Assembly (NCBI GenBank): GCA_002348825.1
Contig: DEBN01000103.1
Span: forward strand, 9,605 to 20,619
Direction of reading: 5' to 3'
DNA from: Gammaproteobacteria bacterium UBA2955
GTDB taxonomy: Bacteria > Pseudomonadota > Gammaproteobacteria > Pseudomonadales > Azotimanducaceae
Length of the DNA stretch: 11,015 nt
Below, piece after piece: positions 1 to 7,126 of the stretch. Under the pieces are notes generated by a model. It was given only the letters and a program-made list of their open reading frames with translations. It ran no database searches and had not been told where the DNA came from. A program made the position numbers and the translations under genes. Position 1 is the first letter of the stretch. Every line of letters starts with the position of its first letter.

Positions 1-18
1 CCAACACACTCACAGCAA

Positions 19-642
19 TTGCATAGCGTTTCTACCAGCGGGAACAGTGCTCTGGTGCAGATTGATGATTTGACGTGTCAGCGCGATCAACGCGACGTTT
101 TTGAACCGGTAAGTTTGGCGGTTGTGGCCGGCGAGTGCGTGGAGCTCATGGGTCCGAATGGCTCGGGAAAAAGCACTCTGCTGCGGGCTTTGGCGGGTTT
201 ACATAGTCAGTACCGGGGCAAGCTGATGAGCGCCGCTGCAGTCTATCAGGGTCATCGGTTGGGACTGGATGAGCTACTGTCGCCCATGGAAAATCTGGCG
301 TGGTTTGCCGGACTGCAGGATCAGCGCTTAGATCGGGTCGAGGCCCTTGAGGTGCTTGCGCGCCTAGATTTGTTGGCCGAGGCCCACAGTGCCTGCTATC
401 GGTTGTCAGCGGGGCAACAACGGCGTGTCGCGATCGCGCGCTGGCTGCTGGCCCCACACCGACTCTGGCTGTTGGATGAGCCGTTTAATGCGCTGGATGT
501 GCAAAGCCAAGCATTATTGAACCGGCTTATCCAAGAGCACTGCGGCGCTGGCGGTGCTGTGGTCTGCGCGACACATCTGCAGTTGCAGACGAAAGCTAAG
601 ACGACCGTGAGCCTCAAACCGTGTGTCGAGACAGTGCCATGA
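19..642 (+). CDS. ccmA: CcmA, heme exporter ATP-binding subunit
   Basis: ATPase of the CcmABCD complex, acting on the cytoplasmic side of the inner membrane. In System I it hydrolyses ATP to release heme-loaded CcmE from CcmC. Numbered from the TTG at 19, the protein shows a Walker A GPNGSGKST at residues 45-53, a Q-loop region near Q77, the CcmA-style signature LSAGQQRR at 129-136, Walker B LWLLDEP at 149-155 with catalytic E154, and a switch His at 186 (ATHLQ). The 207-residue length fits the family. The start is uncertain: the frame is open to the window's first base, so translation may begin upstream. By recalled similarity to E. coli CcmA, the conserved part begins near residue 12, so GTG at 55 is also possible. 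The stop overlaps the ccmB ATG (ATGA). The operon promoter must lie outside the window. Confidence 0.93.
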   Translation: MHSVSTSGNSALVQIDDLTCQRDQRDVFEPVSLAVVAGECVELMGPNGSGKSTLLRALAGLHSQYRGKLMSAAAVYQGHRLGLDELLSPMENLAWFAGLQDQRLDRVEALEVLARLDLLAEAHSACYRLSAGQQRRVAIARWLLAPHRLWLLDEPFNALDVQSQALLNRLIQEHCGAGGAVVCATHLQLQTKAKTTVSLKPCVETVP

Positions 643-1301
643 AGCAGCTGCTGCAACGTGAACTGACCTCCACGCTGCGCACGCGCGGTAGCGTGATTAA
701 CCCGCTGGGATTTTTATTGCTCAGCCTTTTGCTGTTTGCGTTAGCCGGCCCGACTGCCCAGGGTGATCAGAACAGTTATTTAAGCAGTGTATTTTGGGTG
801 CTCATATTGCTGACGAATTTGTTGTCATTGGATGCGATGTTCCGCCGTGACTTTGACAGCGGTGCGCTGGAGCAAATGCTGATTAGCGCCCATATGCCGT
901 TTGTCGCGGTACTGTTGCGCATCTTTGTGCACTGGCTCGGTTCAGGGCTGTTGATCACGCTTTTCGCACCGCTGTTTGGTCTGCTGCTCGGCCTCGAAAC
1001 GCAGGCGTATGTACCGATCATGCTCGTGATTTTGATTGGTACGCCGGCGTTGAGTCTGCTCGGCAGTATTGGCGCCGCCTTGACCGTTGGATTTAGCCGT
1101 GGCGGGACGATATTGGCGTTACTGATTCTGCCCCTGTTCTTACCGGTACTAATTTTCGGCAGCGCTTGCATGAGCGCCGCCGCGAATGGCCTGAACTTCG
1201 TTGCCCCGTTGACCTGGCTTGGCTTGATCAGCTCATGCTCGCTGTTGTTAGCGCCTTGGGCGACATGGGCGGCGTTAAAAATCAGTGTTGAAATGCAATG
1301 A
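639..1301 (+). CDS. ccmB: CcmB, heme exporter membrane subunit
   Basis: Integral inner-membrane permease partner of CcmA in the CcmABCD ABC-type complex that remodels holo-CcmE. The 220 residues equal the E. coli CcmB length. About six hydrophobic segments are visible, roughly at residues 22-40, 49-65, 92-118, 124-150, 155-178 and 189-213. The conserved region around DFDSGALEQML (71-81) sits after the second segment, and the family-typical GTPALSLLG (134-142) and SRGG (153-156) follow. The start is the ATG at 639, which overlaps the ccmA stop by 4 bases. A longer frame from GTG 621 exists, but the coupled ATG gives the family length. No soluble domain is present. CcmB identity follows from family resemblance plus its position between ccmA and ccmC. 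Confidence 0.95.
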   Translation: MKQLLQRELTSTLRTRGSVINPLGFLLLSLLLFALAGPTAQGDQNSYLSSVFWVLILLTNLLSLDAMFRRDFDSGALEQMLISAHMPFVAVLLRIFVHWLGSGLLITLFAPLFGLLLGLETQAYVPIMLVILIGTPALSLLGSIGAALTVGFSRGGTILALLILPLFLPVLIFGSACMSAAANGLNFVAPLTWLGLISSCSLLLAPWATWAALKISVEMQ

Positions 1302-1348
1302 AAAATAACCATAAACAAGCCATGCATAGGCGCGGAGCGGTTCATTGA
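1298..1348 (+). other. Candidate coupling mini-ORF between ccmB and ccmC
   Basis: A 16-codon frame ([16 protein letters not shown]) exactly bridges the 43-base ccmB-ccmC gap. Its ATG overlaps the ccmB stop as ATGA (1298-1301), and its TGA overlaps the ccmC TTG start as TTGA (1345-1348). It has no separate Shine-Dalgarno site that I can see, so any translation would come from ribosomes finishing ccmB. The peptide is basic and resembles nothing I recognise. Its plausible role is to carry ribosomes to the weak TTG start of ccmC, but this is inference and the arrangement could be chance. Confidence 0.3.
1334..1337 (+). promoter_or_regulatory. Ribosome binding site supporting the ccmC TTG start
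   Basis: GGAG within GCGGAGCGG lies 7 bases before the TTG at 1345. An in-frame TAG at 1327-1329 closes the frame upstream, and no in-frame ATG occurs before codon 36, so this site favours TTG 1345. A second TTG at 1369 is a weaker alternative. Confidence 0.6.
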
Positions 1349-2136
1349 GCGGATCGATCGCTGCATCGTTGAAACAACTCTGGCACAAGCTGGGATCGCC
1401 GCGTTGGTTTTATCAAATCACTGACGATTGGGTGCGGTTCTTTGGTGTTATGGCGTTGTTGTTACTTGTATCCGGATGCATCTGGGGGATCGCGTTCGCC
1501 CCTGCGGACTATCAGCAGGGCAATAGCTTTCGAATTATGTATGTGCATGTGCCTGCAGCGATGGTGTCGCAGTCTCTGTATCTGGGGATGGGCGTCGCGG
1601 GATTTATCGGTTTGGTGTGGCGCATGAAGCTTGCTGATGTAGCCATTGCCGCGACGCTGCCATTAGGCATTACGCTTACGGCGCTGGCGTTGTTTTCAGG
1701 CAGTGTATGGGGCCGTCCAACATGGGGTAGCTGGTGGGAATGGGACGGCCGTACCGTCTCCACGCTCGTTATGTTGTTTCTATATCTCGGCATCTACGCT
1801 CTACGTGAAGCGATTGCCGATGCGGATGTGCGCGCCAGGGCGGCGGCGCTGGTGAGTCTGGTTGGTACCGTGAACATTCCGGTGATCAAATATTCGGTGG
1901 AATGGTGGAATACCTTGCATCAACCGGCGTCATTTTCGCTTACCGAAAAGCCAACGATGCCCGCGGAAATGTGGCTGCCGCTACTGGTTATGACGTTAGG
2001 TCTATACTGTTTTGCGGGCCACAATGTGCTGTCGCGGATGCGCTTGGAAATATTGCGACGCGAATCCAATACGCGTTGGGTTCGCGAGCGCTACGCGGGC
2101 AGCCGCGCATTGCCGTCTAAAACTAACCAGAGCTAA
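1345..2136 (+). CDS. ccmC: CcmC, heme transfer protein (WWD family)
   Basis: Inner-membrane protein that presents periplasmic heme to CcmE and forms the holo-CcmE complex, as part of CcmABCD. The 263-residue sequence has about six membrane segments and the tryptophan-rich WWD heme-binding motif WGSWWEWD at residues 127-134. The two expected axial-ligand histidines are visible in MYVHVPAA (H68) and WWNTLHQP (H192), matching by position the paired histidines of E. coli CcmC. The early stretch [14 protein letters not shown] (51-64) is characteristic. The start is a TTG with a good ribosome binding site. Compared with E. coli CcmC, the N-terminus is about 8 residues longer, so TTG 1369 remains possible. 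An 11-base gap separates it from ccmD. Confidence 0.97.
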   Translation: MSGSIAASLKQLWHKLGSPRWFYQITDDWVRFFGVMALLLLVSGCIWGIAFAPADYQQGNSFRIMYVHVPAAMVSQSLYLGMGVAGFIGLVWRMKLADVAIAATLPLGITLTALALFSGSVWGRPTWGSWWEWDGRTVSTLVMLFLYLGIYALREAIADADVRARAAALVSLVGTVNIPVIKYSVEWWNTLHQPASFSLTEKPTMPAEMWLPLLVMTLGLYCFAGHNVLSRMRLEILRRESNTRWVRERYAGSRALPSKTNQS

Positions 2137-2147
2137 GCGCTGCTACT

Positions 2148-2363
2148 ATGTATTTCTCATCACTCAGCGAACTTATAGCCATGGACGGTCATGGGCCCTT
2201 TGTGTGGCTGGCATATGGCACCGCTGTAGTGGTTGTGTTGGCAAATTTTGCCGCGACTCGGTCAGCTACACGGAGACAGGAAAATGCGCTGCGATGGCGC
2301 GATCAGGCCGCGGCAATGCGCCAGCAGCAGGCTGAAAACCCGGAGAAACCGCAAGAGCCATGA
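2148..2363 (+). CDS. ccmD: CcmD, small membrane subunit of the heme exporter
   Basis: Small single-span inner-membrane protein that stabilises CcmC-CcmE and is needed for release of holo-CcmE from CcmABC. It has 71 residues. The N-terminal region ([20 protein letters not shown], residues 5-24) is the CcmD hallmark and is followed by one hydrophobic segment ending near residue 35. After that comes a polar, Gln- and Arg-rich cytoplasmic tail. The ATG at 2148 lacks a strong Shine-Dalgarno sequence, so expression probably relies on ribosomes leaving ccmC 11 bases earlier. ATG 2181 would remove part of the conserved N-terminus and is less likely. The stop overlaps the ccmE ATG. Confidence 0.92.
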   Translation: MYFSSLSELIAMDGHGPFVWLAYGTAVVVVLANFAATRSATRRQENALRWRDQAAAMRQQQAENPEKPQEP

Positions 2364-2839
2364 ATCCGAAGCGCAAGCAACGACTGTTTATGACGTCTTT
2401 TGTATTGATCGCTTCTGGTTTAACGGTGGCGTCAGTGTTCGTGGCGTTAGAGCAAAATATGAACATGTTCTATCCGCCAGTGGATGTTGTGCAGGGTAAT
2501 GTGCCGCTAAATCAAACAGTGCGCGCTGGAGGCATGGTGTTGGAAGGCAGCGTGCAGCGTGCTAGTGACAGTTTGGCCGTTACATTTACGCTTACAGACC
2601 GTCAAGGAGCTGACTTTGTCGTCACCTATACAGGTATTCTGCCGGATCTCTTTCGCGAAGGGCAGGGTGTGCTGGTGCAAGGGATTCTGAATCAAGCGGG
2701 TGTGTTTGAGGCCGTGGAAGTACTGGCGAAGCACGACGAGAAGTATATGCCCCCGGAATTGATGGATATGGCAGGAGAGGCTCCAGCTCCGGCTACAGCC
2801 TCTGCCGAATCACTGCCACCGCTAGGCGGCCGCCAATGA
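2360..2839 (+). CDS. ccmE: CcmE, periplasmic heme chaperone
   Basis: Membrane-anchored chaperone that binds heme covalently through a histidine and passes it from CcmC to the CcmF lyase. The 159 residues comprise a basic N-terminus (NPKRKQRL), one uncleaved membrane anchor (about 9-31), a periplasmic OB-fold region (about 45-122), and a flexible Ala/Pro-rich tail. The heme attachment motif is intact: [12 protein letters not shown] places the covalent His at H125 and the axial Tyr at Y129, the standard HXXXY form rather than the CXXXY variant. [12 protein letters not shown] (54-65) is typical of the OB fold. ATGA overlaps join it to ccmD upstream and ccmF downstream, indicating translational coupling. 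Confidence 0.97.
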   Translation: MNPKRKQRLFMTSFVLIASGLTVASVFVALEQNMNMFYPPVDVVQGNVPLNQTVRAGGMVLEGSVQRASDSLAVTFTLTDRQGADFVVTYTGILPDLFREGQGVLVQGILNQAGVFEAVEVLAKHDEKYMPPELMDMAGEAPAPATASAESLPPLGGRQ

Positions 2840-4770
2840 TTCCGGAGCTAGGTCTTTACAGCTTGATTTTGGCGGGATGCTTCGCCCTCGTGGCCAGCGT
2901 TGGTGGCCTCGCAGGTGCTGCTAATCCCATGCTGCAGCGGTGGGTACTGTCCCTTACGGTCGGCCAATGCTTGTTCTGTGGCCTGGCGTTTTTTTCATTA
3001 GTGTGGGCGTTTGCCGTCGATGACTTCAGCGTTGCCTATGTTGCGAATCATTCCAACTCGTTACTCCCTTGGTATTACAAGATCAGCGCGACTTGGGGTG
3101 GGCATGAAGGCTCGTTCCTGTTGTGGATTTTGATTATGAGCGGTTGGATGTTGGCATTGGCCCTGCGCAGCCCAAACTATCCGGCGCCGCTCGTGACTCG
3201 GGTATTGGCAGTAATGGCGCTTATGAACTTGGGGTTCATCTGCTTTTCTGTATTTACCAGTAATCCGTTTGTGCGTTTGATACCGATGACGCCGGCGGAC
3301 GGAGCCGACCTCAATCCATTGCTTCAAGACTTTGGCTTAATCGTGCATCCGCCATTGCTCTATTGCGGATATGTCGGGTTGGCAGTGCCTTTTGCTTTTG
3401 CTGTTGCTGCGCTAATTGAAGGGCGGGTGGACGCGGCTTGGGCACGTTGGTGTAAAACTTGGACCAATATGGCTTGGGCGTTTCTCACCTTGGGCATCAC
3501 TTTGGGCAGCTGGTGGGCATACTACGAGCTTGGTTGGGGTGGTTGGTGGTTCTGGGATCCGGTTGAGAACGCCTCTTTCATGCCTTGGCTCGCCGCTACC
3601 GCGCTGCTGCATTCGCTGGCGGTTACCGATAAGCGTGGCGCTTTCAAGAGTTGGACGCTGCTGCTGGCCATTGCTGCGTTTTCTCTGTCGTTACTGGGTG
3701 CGTTTATAGTTCGTTCTGGGGTTTTAACCTCGGTGCACTCCTTTGCGGTAGACCCAGAGCGGGGTCTGTTCATCTTAATTTTTCTGTTGTTGGTGGTTGG
3801 TGGTTCGTTAACGTTATACGCCTTTCGCGCCGGTCGAGGGTATGTTCATGTGGCCTACGGGTTCTTCAGTCGCGAATTTTTTATGCTCATCAACAACGTG
3901 ATACTCGTGGTCTCGCTCGCGGTGGTGTTGTGGGGCACGCTAGCGCCCATTGCCTACGAAGCGGTCACCGATGCAAAAATTTCTGTAGGGCCGCCATTTT
4001 TCAACGCCTTTTATGTACCTTTGGGCTGTGCGTTGGCTGCGGTCCTTGCGTTGTTGCCAGGGATCAACTGGAAACGCACTGATGTCTCGCGATTACGGCC
4101 GATATTACTCGCGGCGTTGTGGGGGCTATTGGTTGCGGTATTGGTGTGGTTCGTACTTGATCCCGCCTCTCTAATCGTCGCGAGTGCTGTCGGACTGGCG
4201 GCGTGGGTTGTGATTACCCATGGTCTAGATCTGTTGCGCAAACGAAAGGCGTTATCGCGAGCTTATATCGGGATGAGCATGGCTCATCTCGGATTTGCGG
4301 TGGCAATTGTGGGTATCGCCGTAACCTCAACACAATCCGTTGAACGCGATGTCCGCATGATGCCCCAGGACACGGCAGAGCTGGCGGGTATGCGGGTTAC
4401 TTTTTTGGGCGTCAAGCCGGTGGATGGGCCGAATTATCGAGCGCAACAGGGCGTATTTTTGGTCAATGATGGCGGTTCTGACTTCTCATTGCGCTCGGAG
4501 AAAAGGCAGTACCTCGCTGGAGGTAATCCAATGACCGAAGCTGGAATCCACGCAGGCTTGTTGGGGGATACGTACATCGCGTTAGGTGAATCGCTCGATA
4601 CGGCGCAGGGTGCCTGGGCGGTGCGTTTGCACTATAAACCTCTAGTGCGATGGGTTTGGTTGGGTGCCGTGTTGATGGCGATGGGCGGTATGTTTGCTAT
4701 TTTGGATAGACGTTATCGCACTTTGCGGGCGCGGCGACCGGCCGCTCGTATGGCTGTGGCCTCCTCATGA
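2836..4770 (+). CDS. ccmF: CcmF, cytochrome c heme lyase subunit
   Basis: Large polytopic inner-membrane protein, the core of the CcmFH(I) holocytochrome c synthase. It takes heme from CcmE and attaches it to the CXXCH motif of apocytochrome c. The 644 residues are close to the 647 of E. coli. The WWD motif WGGWWFWD is at 234-241. Four conserved histidines are present: H171 (VHPPLL), H259 (LLHSLA), H301 (SVHSFA) and H484 (MAHLGF). By recalled family knowledge these correspond to the two heme-ligand pairs of E. coli CcmF. Other landmarks are the HEGSFLLW region (90-97) and a large periplasmic loop around 500-600 before the last membrane segment (about 604-622). It is translationally coupled at both ends by ATGA overlaps. 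No truncation or frameshift is seen. Confidence 0.98.
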   Translation: MIPELGLYSLILAGCFALVASVGGLAGAANPMLQRWVLSLTVGQCLFCGLAFFSLVWAFAVDDFSVAYVANHSNSLLPWYYKISATWGGHEGSFLLWILIMSGWMLALALRSPNYPAPLVTRVLAVMALMNLGFICFSVFTSNPFVRLIPMTPADGADLNPLLQDFGLIVHPPLLYCGYVGLAVPFAFAVAALIEGRVDAAWARWCKTWTNMAWAFLTLGITLGSWWAYYELGWGGWWFWDPVENASFMPWLAATALLHSLAVTDKRGAFKSWTLLLAIAAFSLSLLGAFIVRSGVLTSVHSFAVDPERGLFILIFLLLVVGGSLTLYAFRAGRGYVHVAYGFFSREFFMLINNVILVVSLAVVLWGTLAPIAYEAVTDAKISVGPPFFNAFYVPLGCALAAVLALLPGINWKRTDVSRLRPILLAALWGLLVAVLVWFVLDPASLIVASAVGLAAWVVITHGLDLLRKRKALSRAYIGMSMAHLGFAVAIVGIAVTSTQSVERDVRMMPQDTAELAGMRVTFLGVKPVDGPNYRAQQGVFLVNDGGSDFSLRSEKRQYLAGGNPMTEAGIHAGLLGDTYIALGESLDTAQGAWAVRLHYKPLVRWVWLGAVLMAMGGMFAILDRRYRTLRARRPAARMAVASS

Positions 4771-5330
4771 GTAGGGCGCAGCTGTTCTTGCCGTTGCTCT
4801 TGTTTTTGCTGATTTGTGGTGTCGGCTATGTCGGGTTTAGCTTAAACGACCGCCATCAACTGCCGTCTGCGTTGTTGAATAAACCCTTTCCAGAGTTTGA
4901 CGCGGTCTCACTCCTCGACCCTGAGCGCCGCGTTAGCAAGGACGATTTGTTAGGGCGGCCGACGCTGGTAAATGTGTGGGCCACATGGTGTCCGACCTGC
5001 AAGAGCGAACACGACGAGTTGCTGCGAATTGCTGCGGCTACAGATGTCCGCTTGGTTGGTGTCAACTACAAGGATGATTCCGCCGAGGCGCGCAATTGGT
5101 TGGCTCAATATGGCAATCCATACGAGTTGGTGGTGGTTGATGCCGATGGCGCTTTGGGTGTTGAGTTGGGCGTTTATGGGGCGCCAGAAACGTTCTTGCT
5201 CGATTCAGCGGGACAAGTGATTTACAAACGCGTGGGCGATGTAAACCCACGGATTTGGCGCGACCAGCTGCAGCCGCGATTTGCCGAGCTGGGAGTGCAA
5301 GTGGATGTCGAGATGATGAGCGCACGATGA
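4767..5330 (+). CDS. ccmG: CcmG (DsbE), periplasmic thiol:disulfide oxidoreductase
   Basis: Membrane-tethered thioredoxin-fold protein that receives electrons from DsbD/CcdA. It helps reduce the cysteines of apocytochrome c so that heme can be attached. The 187 residues contain an N-terminal membrane anchor (about 5-25) followed by a thioredoxin domain. The active site is WCPTC (W74, C75, C78). The CcmG-specific GVNYKDD follows at 98-104, and GAPET at 138-142 carries the cis-proline (P140). The VNVWATW strand at 68-74 precedes the active site as expected. The 4-base overlaps with ccmF and ccmH indicate coupled translation. dsbE is the alternative name for the same gene. Confidence 0.96.
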   Translation: MSRAQLFLPLLLFLLICGVGYVGFSLNDRHQLPSALLNKPFPEFDAVSLLDPERRVSKDDLLGRPTLVNVWATWCPTCKSEHDELLRIAAATDVRLVGVNYKDDSAEARNWLAQYGNPYELVVVDADGALGVELGVYGAPETFLLDSAGQVIYKRVGDVNPRIWRDQLQPRFAELGVQVDVEMMSAR

Positions 5331-5797
5331 TTGCCCGCATGGCGTTGTTGGTGTTGCTGAGCGGTACGAGCGGTTTTAACGGTGCAGTCCTCGCAGCGTC
5401 GACCGTGGACGTACTGACCTTTGAATCTGCCCAGCAACAGCGTCGCTACCAGGCGTTGATCGATGAATTTCGTTGTCCGAAATGCTTAAACACCAACCTC
5501 TCTGGCAGTGACGCGCCGATCGCGCAGGACCTGCGTCGTAGCGTTTATCGGTTGGTGCGAGACGGTCAAAGCGACCAACAAATACGCGATTTTCTGCAGC
5601 AGCGGTATGGTGATTTCGTCTTATATAAACCGCCATTCTCTGGTCGCACCGCATTTATTTGGCTGATTCCTATTGGCCTGCTGCTGATTGGGGCGATGGT
5701 GCTTTTTGCATTGCAGAATCGAGGCCGGCGGCGCCCGGTCGCTTTAAGTGCCCAAGAGACGCAACGCGTAGATCGGTTGCTGGCCGATGATGATTAG
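5327..5797 (+). CDS. ccmH: CcmH, thiol-reducing subunit of heme lyase (short form)
   Basis: Periplasm-facing membrane protein that works with CcmG to keep apocytochrome cysteines reduced and belongs to the CcmF heme lyase. The 156 residues match the short CcmH (CcmL type), not the long E. coli fusion. There is a signal peptide (about 1-23, cleavage plausible after VLA), the redox motif RCPKC (C50, C53), a small helical domain with [10 protein letters not shown] (61-70), and one C-terminal membrane segment (about 109-129). The usual LRCXXC motif has Phe instead of Leu before the Arg. The ATG at 5327 overlaps the ccmG stop. ATG 5339 is an alternative that shortens the signal peptide by 4 residues. 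The stop lies inside the ccmI start region. Confidence 0.95.
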   Translation: MIARMALLVLLSGTSGFNGAVLAASTVDVLTFESAQQQRRYQALIDEFRCPKCLNTNLSGSDAPIAQDLRRSVYRLVRDGQSDQQIRDFLQQRYGDFVLYKPPFSGRTAFIWLIPIGLLLIGAMVLFALQNRGRRRPVALSAQETQRVDRLLADDD

Positions 5798-6965
5798 TTC
5801 GCTCGGCTACATTGGACTCGCATTACTGGCTTTGATTTTTCTGCTGTTGCCGTTGCTGCGTAGAGGGGCGAGTGAGGCTGGTGAGCACGGTCCGGACAAA
5901 GCCCATCGACAGTGGTATCGACAGCGGCTGCAAGAATTGGATCAAGAAGCTGTCGATCCTCAAGCTCGTGAATCCCTGCAGCAAGAACTGGCGGCGGTAT
6001 TGCTGGCTGAGGATGATATGGCTAAGACACGCCAAACAGCGCGCAATATCCCCATTGCAAAGGGCTGGGTGTGGATTACCAGTGCATTGGTGTTAGGTCT
6101 CAGTGCGCTGGTCTATAACAGCCAAAGCGATTCCGGATTACCCCTCGTCCAAGGCGCAGAAATTGTTTTAAGTTTGGACGAGACTCTGCAAAGTGAAGAA
6201 TTGCGGGTATGGCAAGAGCGTCTTCAAGCGCGACTTGCAGACGCGCCTGAGGACGCTAAAAGCTGGTATTTGTTTGGGCATGTGCAGTTAAAACTAGGCC
6301 TACCCGAGGATGCTGCGCAAGCGTTTGCAAAAACGGACGCATTGGTCGGCAGCGATGTCAGTGTGAAATTTTACTGGCTACAGGCGCGGTTGCTTGCAGG
6401 GAATGGTGAGCTGAACGCCGTCAGCGAATCCATTGCTAACGATATACTTGCACTGGATCCGAATAATGGTCCGGTGCTCGAGTTGCTCTCGGTGTCTATG
6501 ATGCAGCGGGGTGAGTTGGCTGACGCCGTTAAGCTCATGAACCGGGCGCTGAACGCCGCAGTTAGCGCGGAACGCCAGATAGGCCTGGCCGGCGCGATGC
6601 GAGTGTTGCGCGGACGTCTGGATGCTTCGGCGCCGCATGTCGAAGTTGCAATTGCTGCGTCGGAACCACCAGCTCCGGAAGCCACCGTGTTTGTGGTTGC
6701 GCGCCCACCGGGTGGTGGCATGCCCTATGCGGCGGTGCGTCGGCCAGCCGCTATGCTGCCCTTCACGGTGCTGTTAGATGATTTGGTGGGCATGAGTGAG
6801 CAACGTTTGCTTTCGAGCGCAGAAACGTTTGAAGTGGTGGTTCGATTGAGCCGGAGCGGCTCAGTGCAAGCGCAATCGGGAGATTGGGTATGGCGTTCAG
6901 AACCGCTAGATTTGCAGGACTATGAAAGCGGCAAGAAGCTGCAAGCGGCCCTAGCACCAGGTTGA
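5787..6965 (+). CDS. ccmI: CcmI (CycH), apocytochrome c chaperone with TPR domain
   Basis: Inner-membrane component of the heme lyase that captures apocytochrome c and delivers it to CcmFH. The 392 residues show an N-terminal membrane segment (about 5-24), a cytoplasmic charged helical loop (about 35-80, Leu/Gln/Glu rich), and a second membrane segment (about 92-110). A periplasmic TPR region follows (about 135-275, including [21 protein letters not shown] at about 160-180). The C-terminal domain (about 297-390) begins at [10 protein letters not shown] and contains PYAAVRRP and LPFTVLLDD, as in the C-terminal domain of CycH-type proteins. Two consecutive ATG codons (5787, 5790) could start it. 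It overlaps ccmH by 11 bases. It is the last ccm gene; a 157-base gap follows. Confidence 0.94.
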   Translation: MMISSLGYIGLALLALIFLLLPLLRRGASEAGEHGPDKAHRQWYRQRLQELDQEAVDPQARESLQQELAAVLLAEDDMAKTRQTARNIPIAKGWVWITSALVLGLSALVYNSQSDSGLPLVQGAEIVLSLDETLQSEELRVWQERLQARLADAPEDAKSWYLFGHVQLKLGLPEDAAQAFAKTDALVGSDVSVKFYWLQARLLAGNGELNAVSESIANDILALDPNNGPVLELLSVSMMQRGELADAVKLMNRALNAAVSAERQIGLAGAMRVLRGRLDASAPHVEVAIAASEPPAPEATVFVVARPPGGGMPYAAVRRPAAMLPFTVLLDDLVGMSEQRLLSSAETFEVVVRLSRSGSVQAQSGDWVWRSEPLDLQDYESGKKLQAALAPG

Positions 6966-7122
6966 AAGCTCGAGCTACGGACTGGCTTTAATGACAAAAC
7001 GGTTACCTAATAATTGCGGATGGATTAAACTTATTGGTGGAGCATGAGGCGGGTTTGGAGAAGTTGTTTAGCTTCCGCGTTCTCTCAATCTCTTTAATGA
7101 CCCGCGTTGAGTTAAGGAATCT
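6966..7122 (+). promoter_or_regulatory. ccmI-smc intergenic region, possible weak promoter for smc
   Basis: No clear terminator hairpin with a T-run follows ccmI. A 10-base palindrome (AGCTCGAGCT, 6967-6976) is present but has no U-tract. Two sigma70-like pairs are possible: TTGAAA (6962-6967) with TTTAAT (6987-6992) at a long 19-base spacer, and TTACCT (7003-7008) with TAAACT (7026-7031) at 17 bases. Both are weak. The 10-mer CTTTAATGAC occurs at 6986-6995 and 7092-7101. Read-through from the ccm operon is also plausible. Confidence 0.25.
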
Positions 7123-7126
7123 ATGA
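6991..7126 (+). other. Chain of three overlapping mini-ORFs leading into smc
   Basis: Three short frames run end to end towards smc. The first is 6991-7047 (18 codons, MTKRLPNNCGWIKLIGGA) and overlaps the next as ATGA. The second is 7044-7097 (17 codons, MRRVWRSCLASAFSQSL) and overlaps the third as TAATG. The third is 7097-7126 (9 codons, MTRVELRNL) and overlaps the smc ATG as ATGA. Only the second has SD-like bases (GGTGGAG, 7036-7042), and these are too close to its ATG. They may act as leader or coupling ORFs, or may be chance; I recognise no homologue. Confidence 0.2.
7114..7118 (+). promoter_or_regulatory. Ribosome binding site of smc
   Basis: AAGGA lies 4 bases before the smc ATG at 7123. 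The spacing is slightly short but the motif is good. It supports the start [14 protein letters not shown], the standard Smc N-terminus. Confidence 0.6.

Noticed and set aside
621..638. Extended ccmB start at GTG 621
   Set aside because: ATG 639 gives the family length of 220 residues and a typical ATGA coupling with ccmA. The six extra residues have no support.
776..1366. A 196-codon open frame on the minus strand opposite ccmB
   Set aside because: It lies antisense to a clear membrane-protein gene, has no recognisable domain, and its composition is what the reverse complement of hydrophobic codons gives.
2012..2335. A 107-codon plus-strand frame spanning the ccmC-ccmD junction
   Set aside because: It overlaps both conserved genes and has no ribosome binding site or recognisable domain. 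The CcmD frame carries the family motif instead.
3651..4082. A 143-codon plus-strand frame overlapping ccmF in another frame
   Set aside because: It is Cys-, Gly- and Arg-rich with no family resemblance and sits wholly within conserved ccmF. It is a shadow frame.
6967..6976. Perfect palindrome AGCTCGAGCT just after ccmI, considered as a terminator or operator
   Set aside because: The arms are only 5 bases with no loop and no following T-run, so it cannot form a useful terminator. Ten-base palindromes are common enough by chance.
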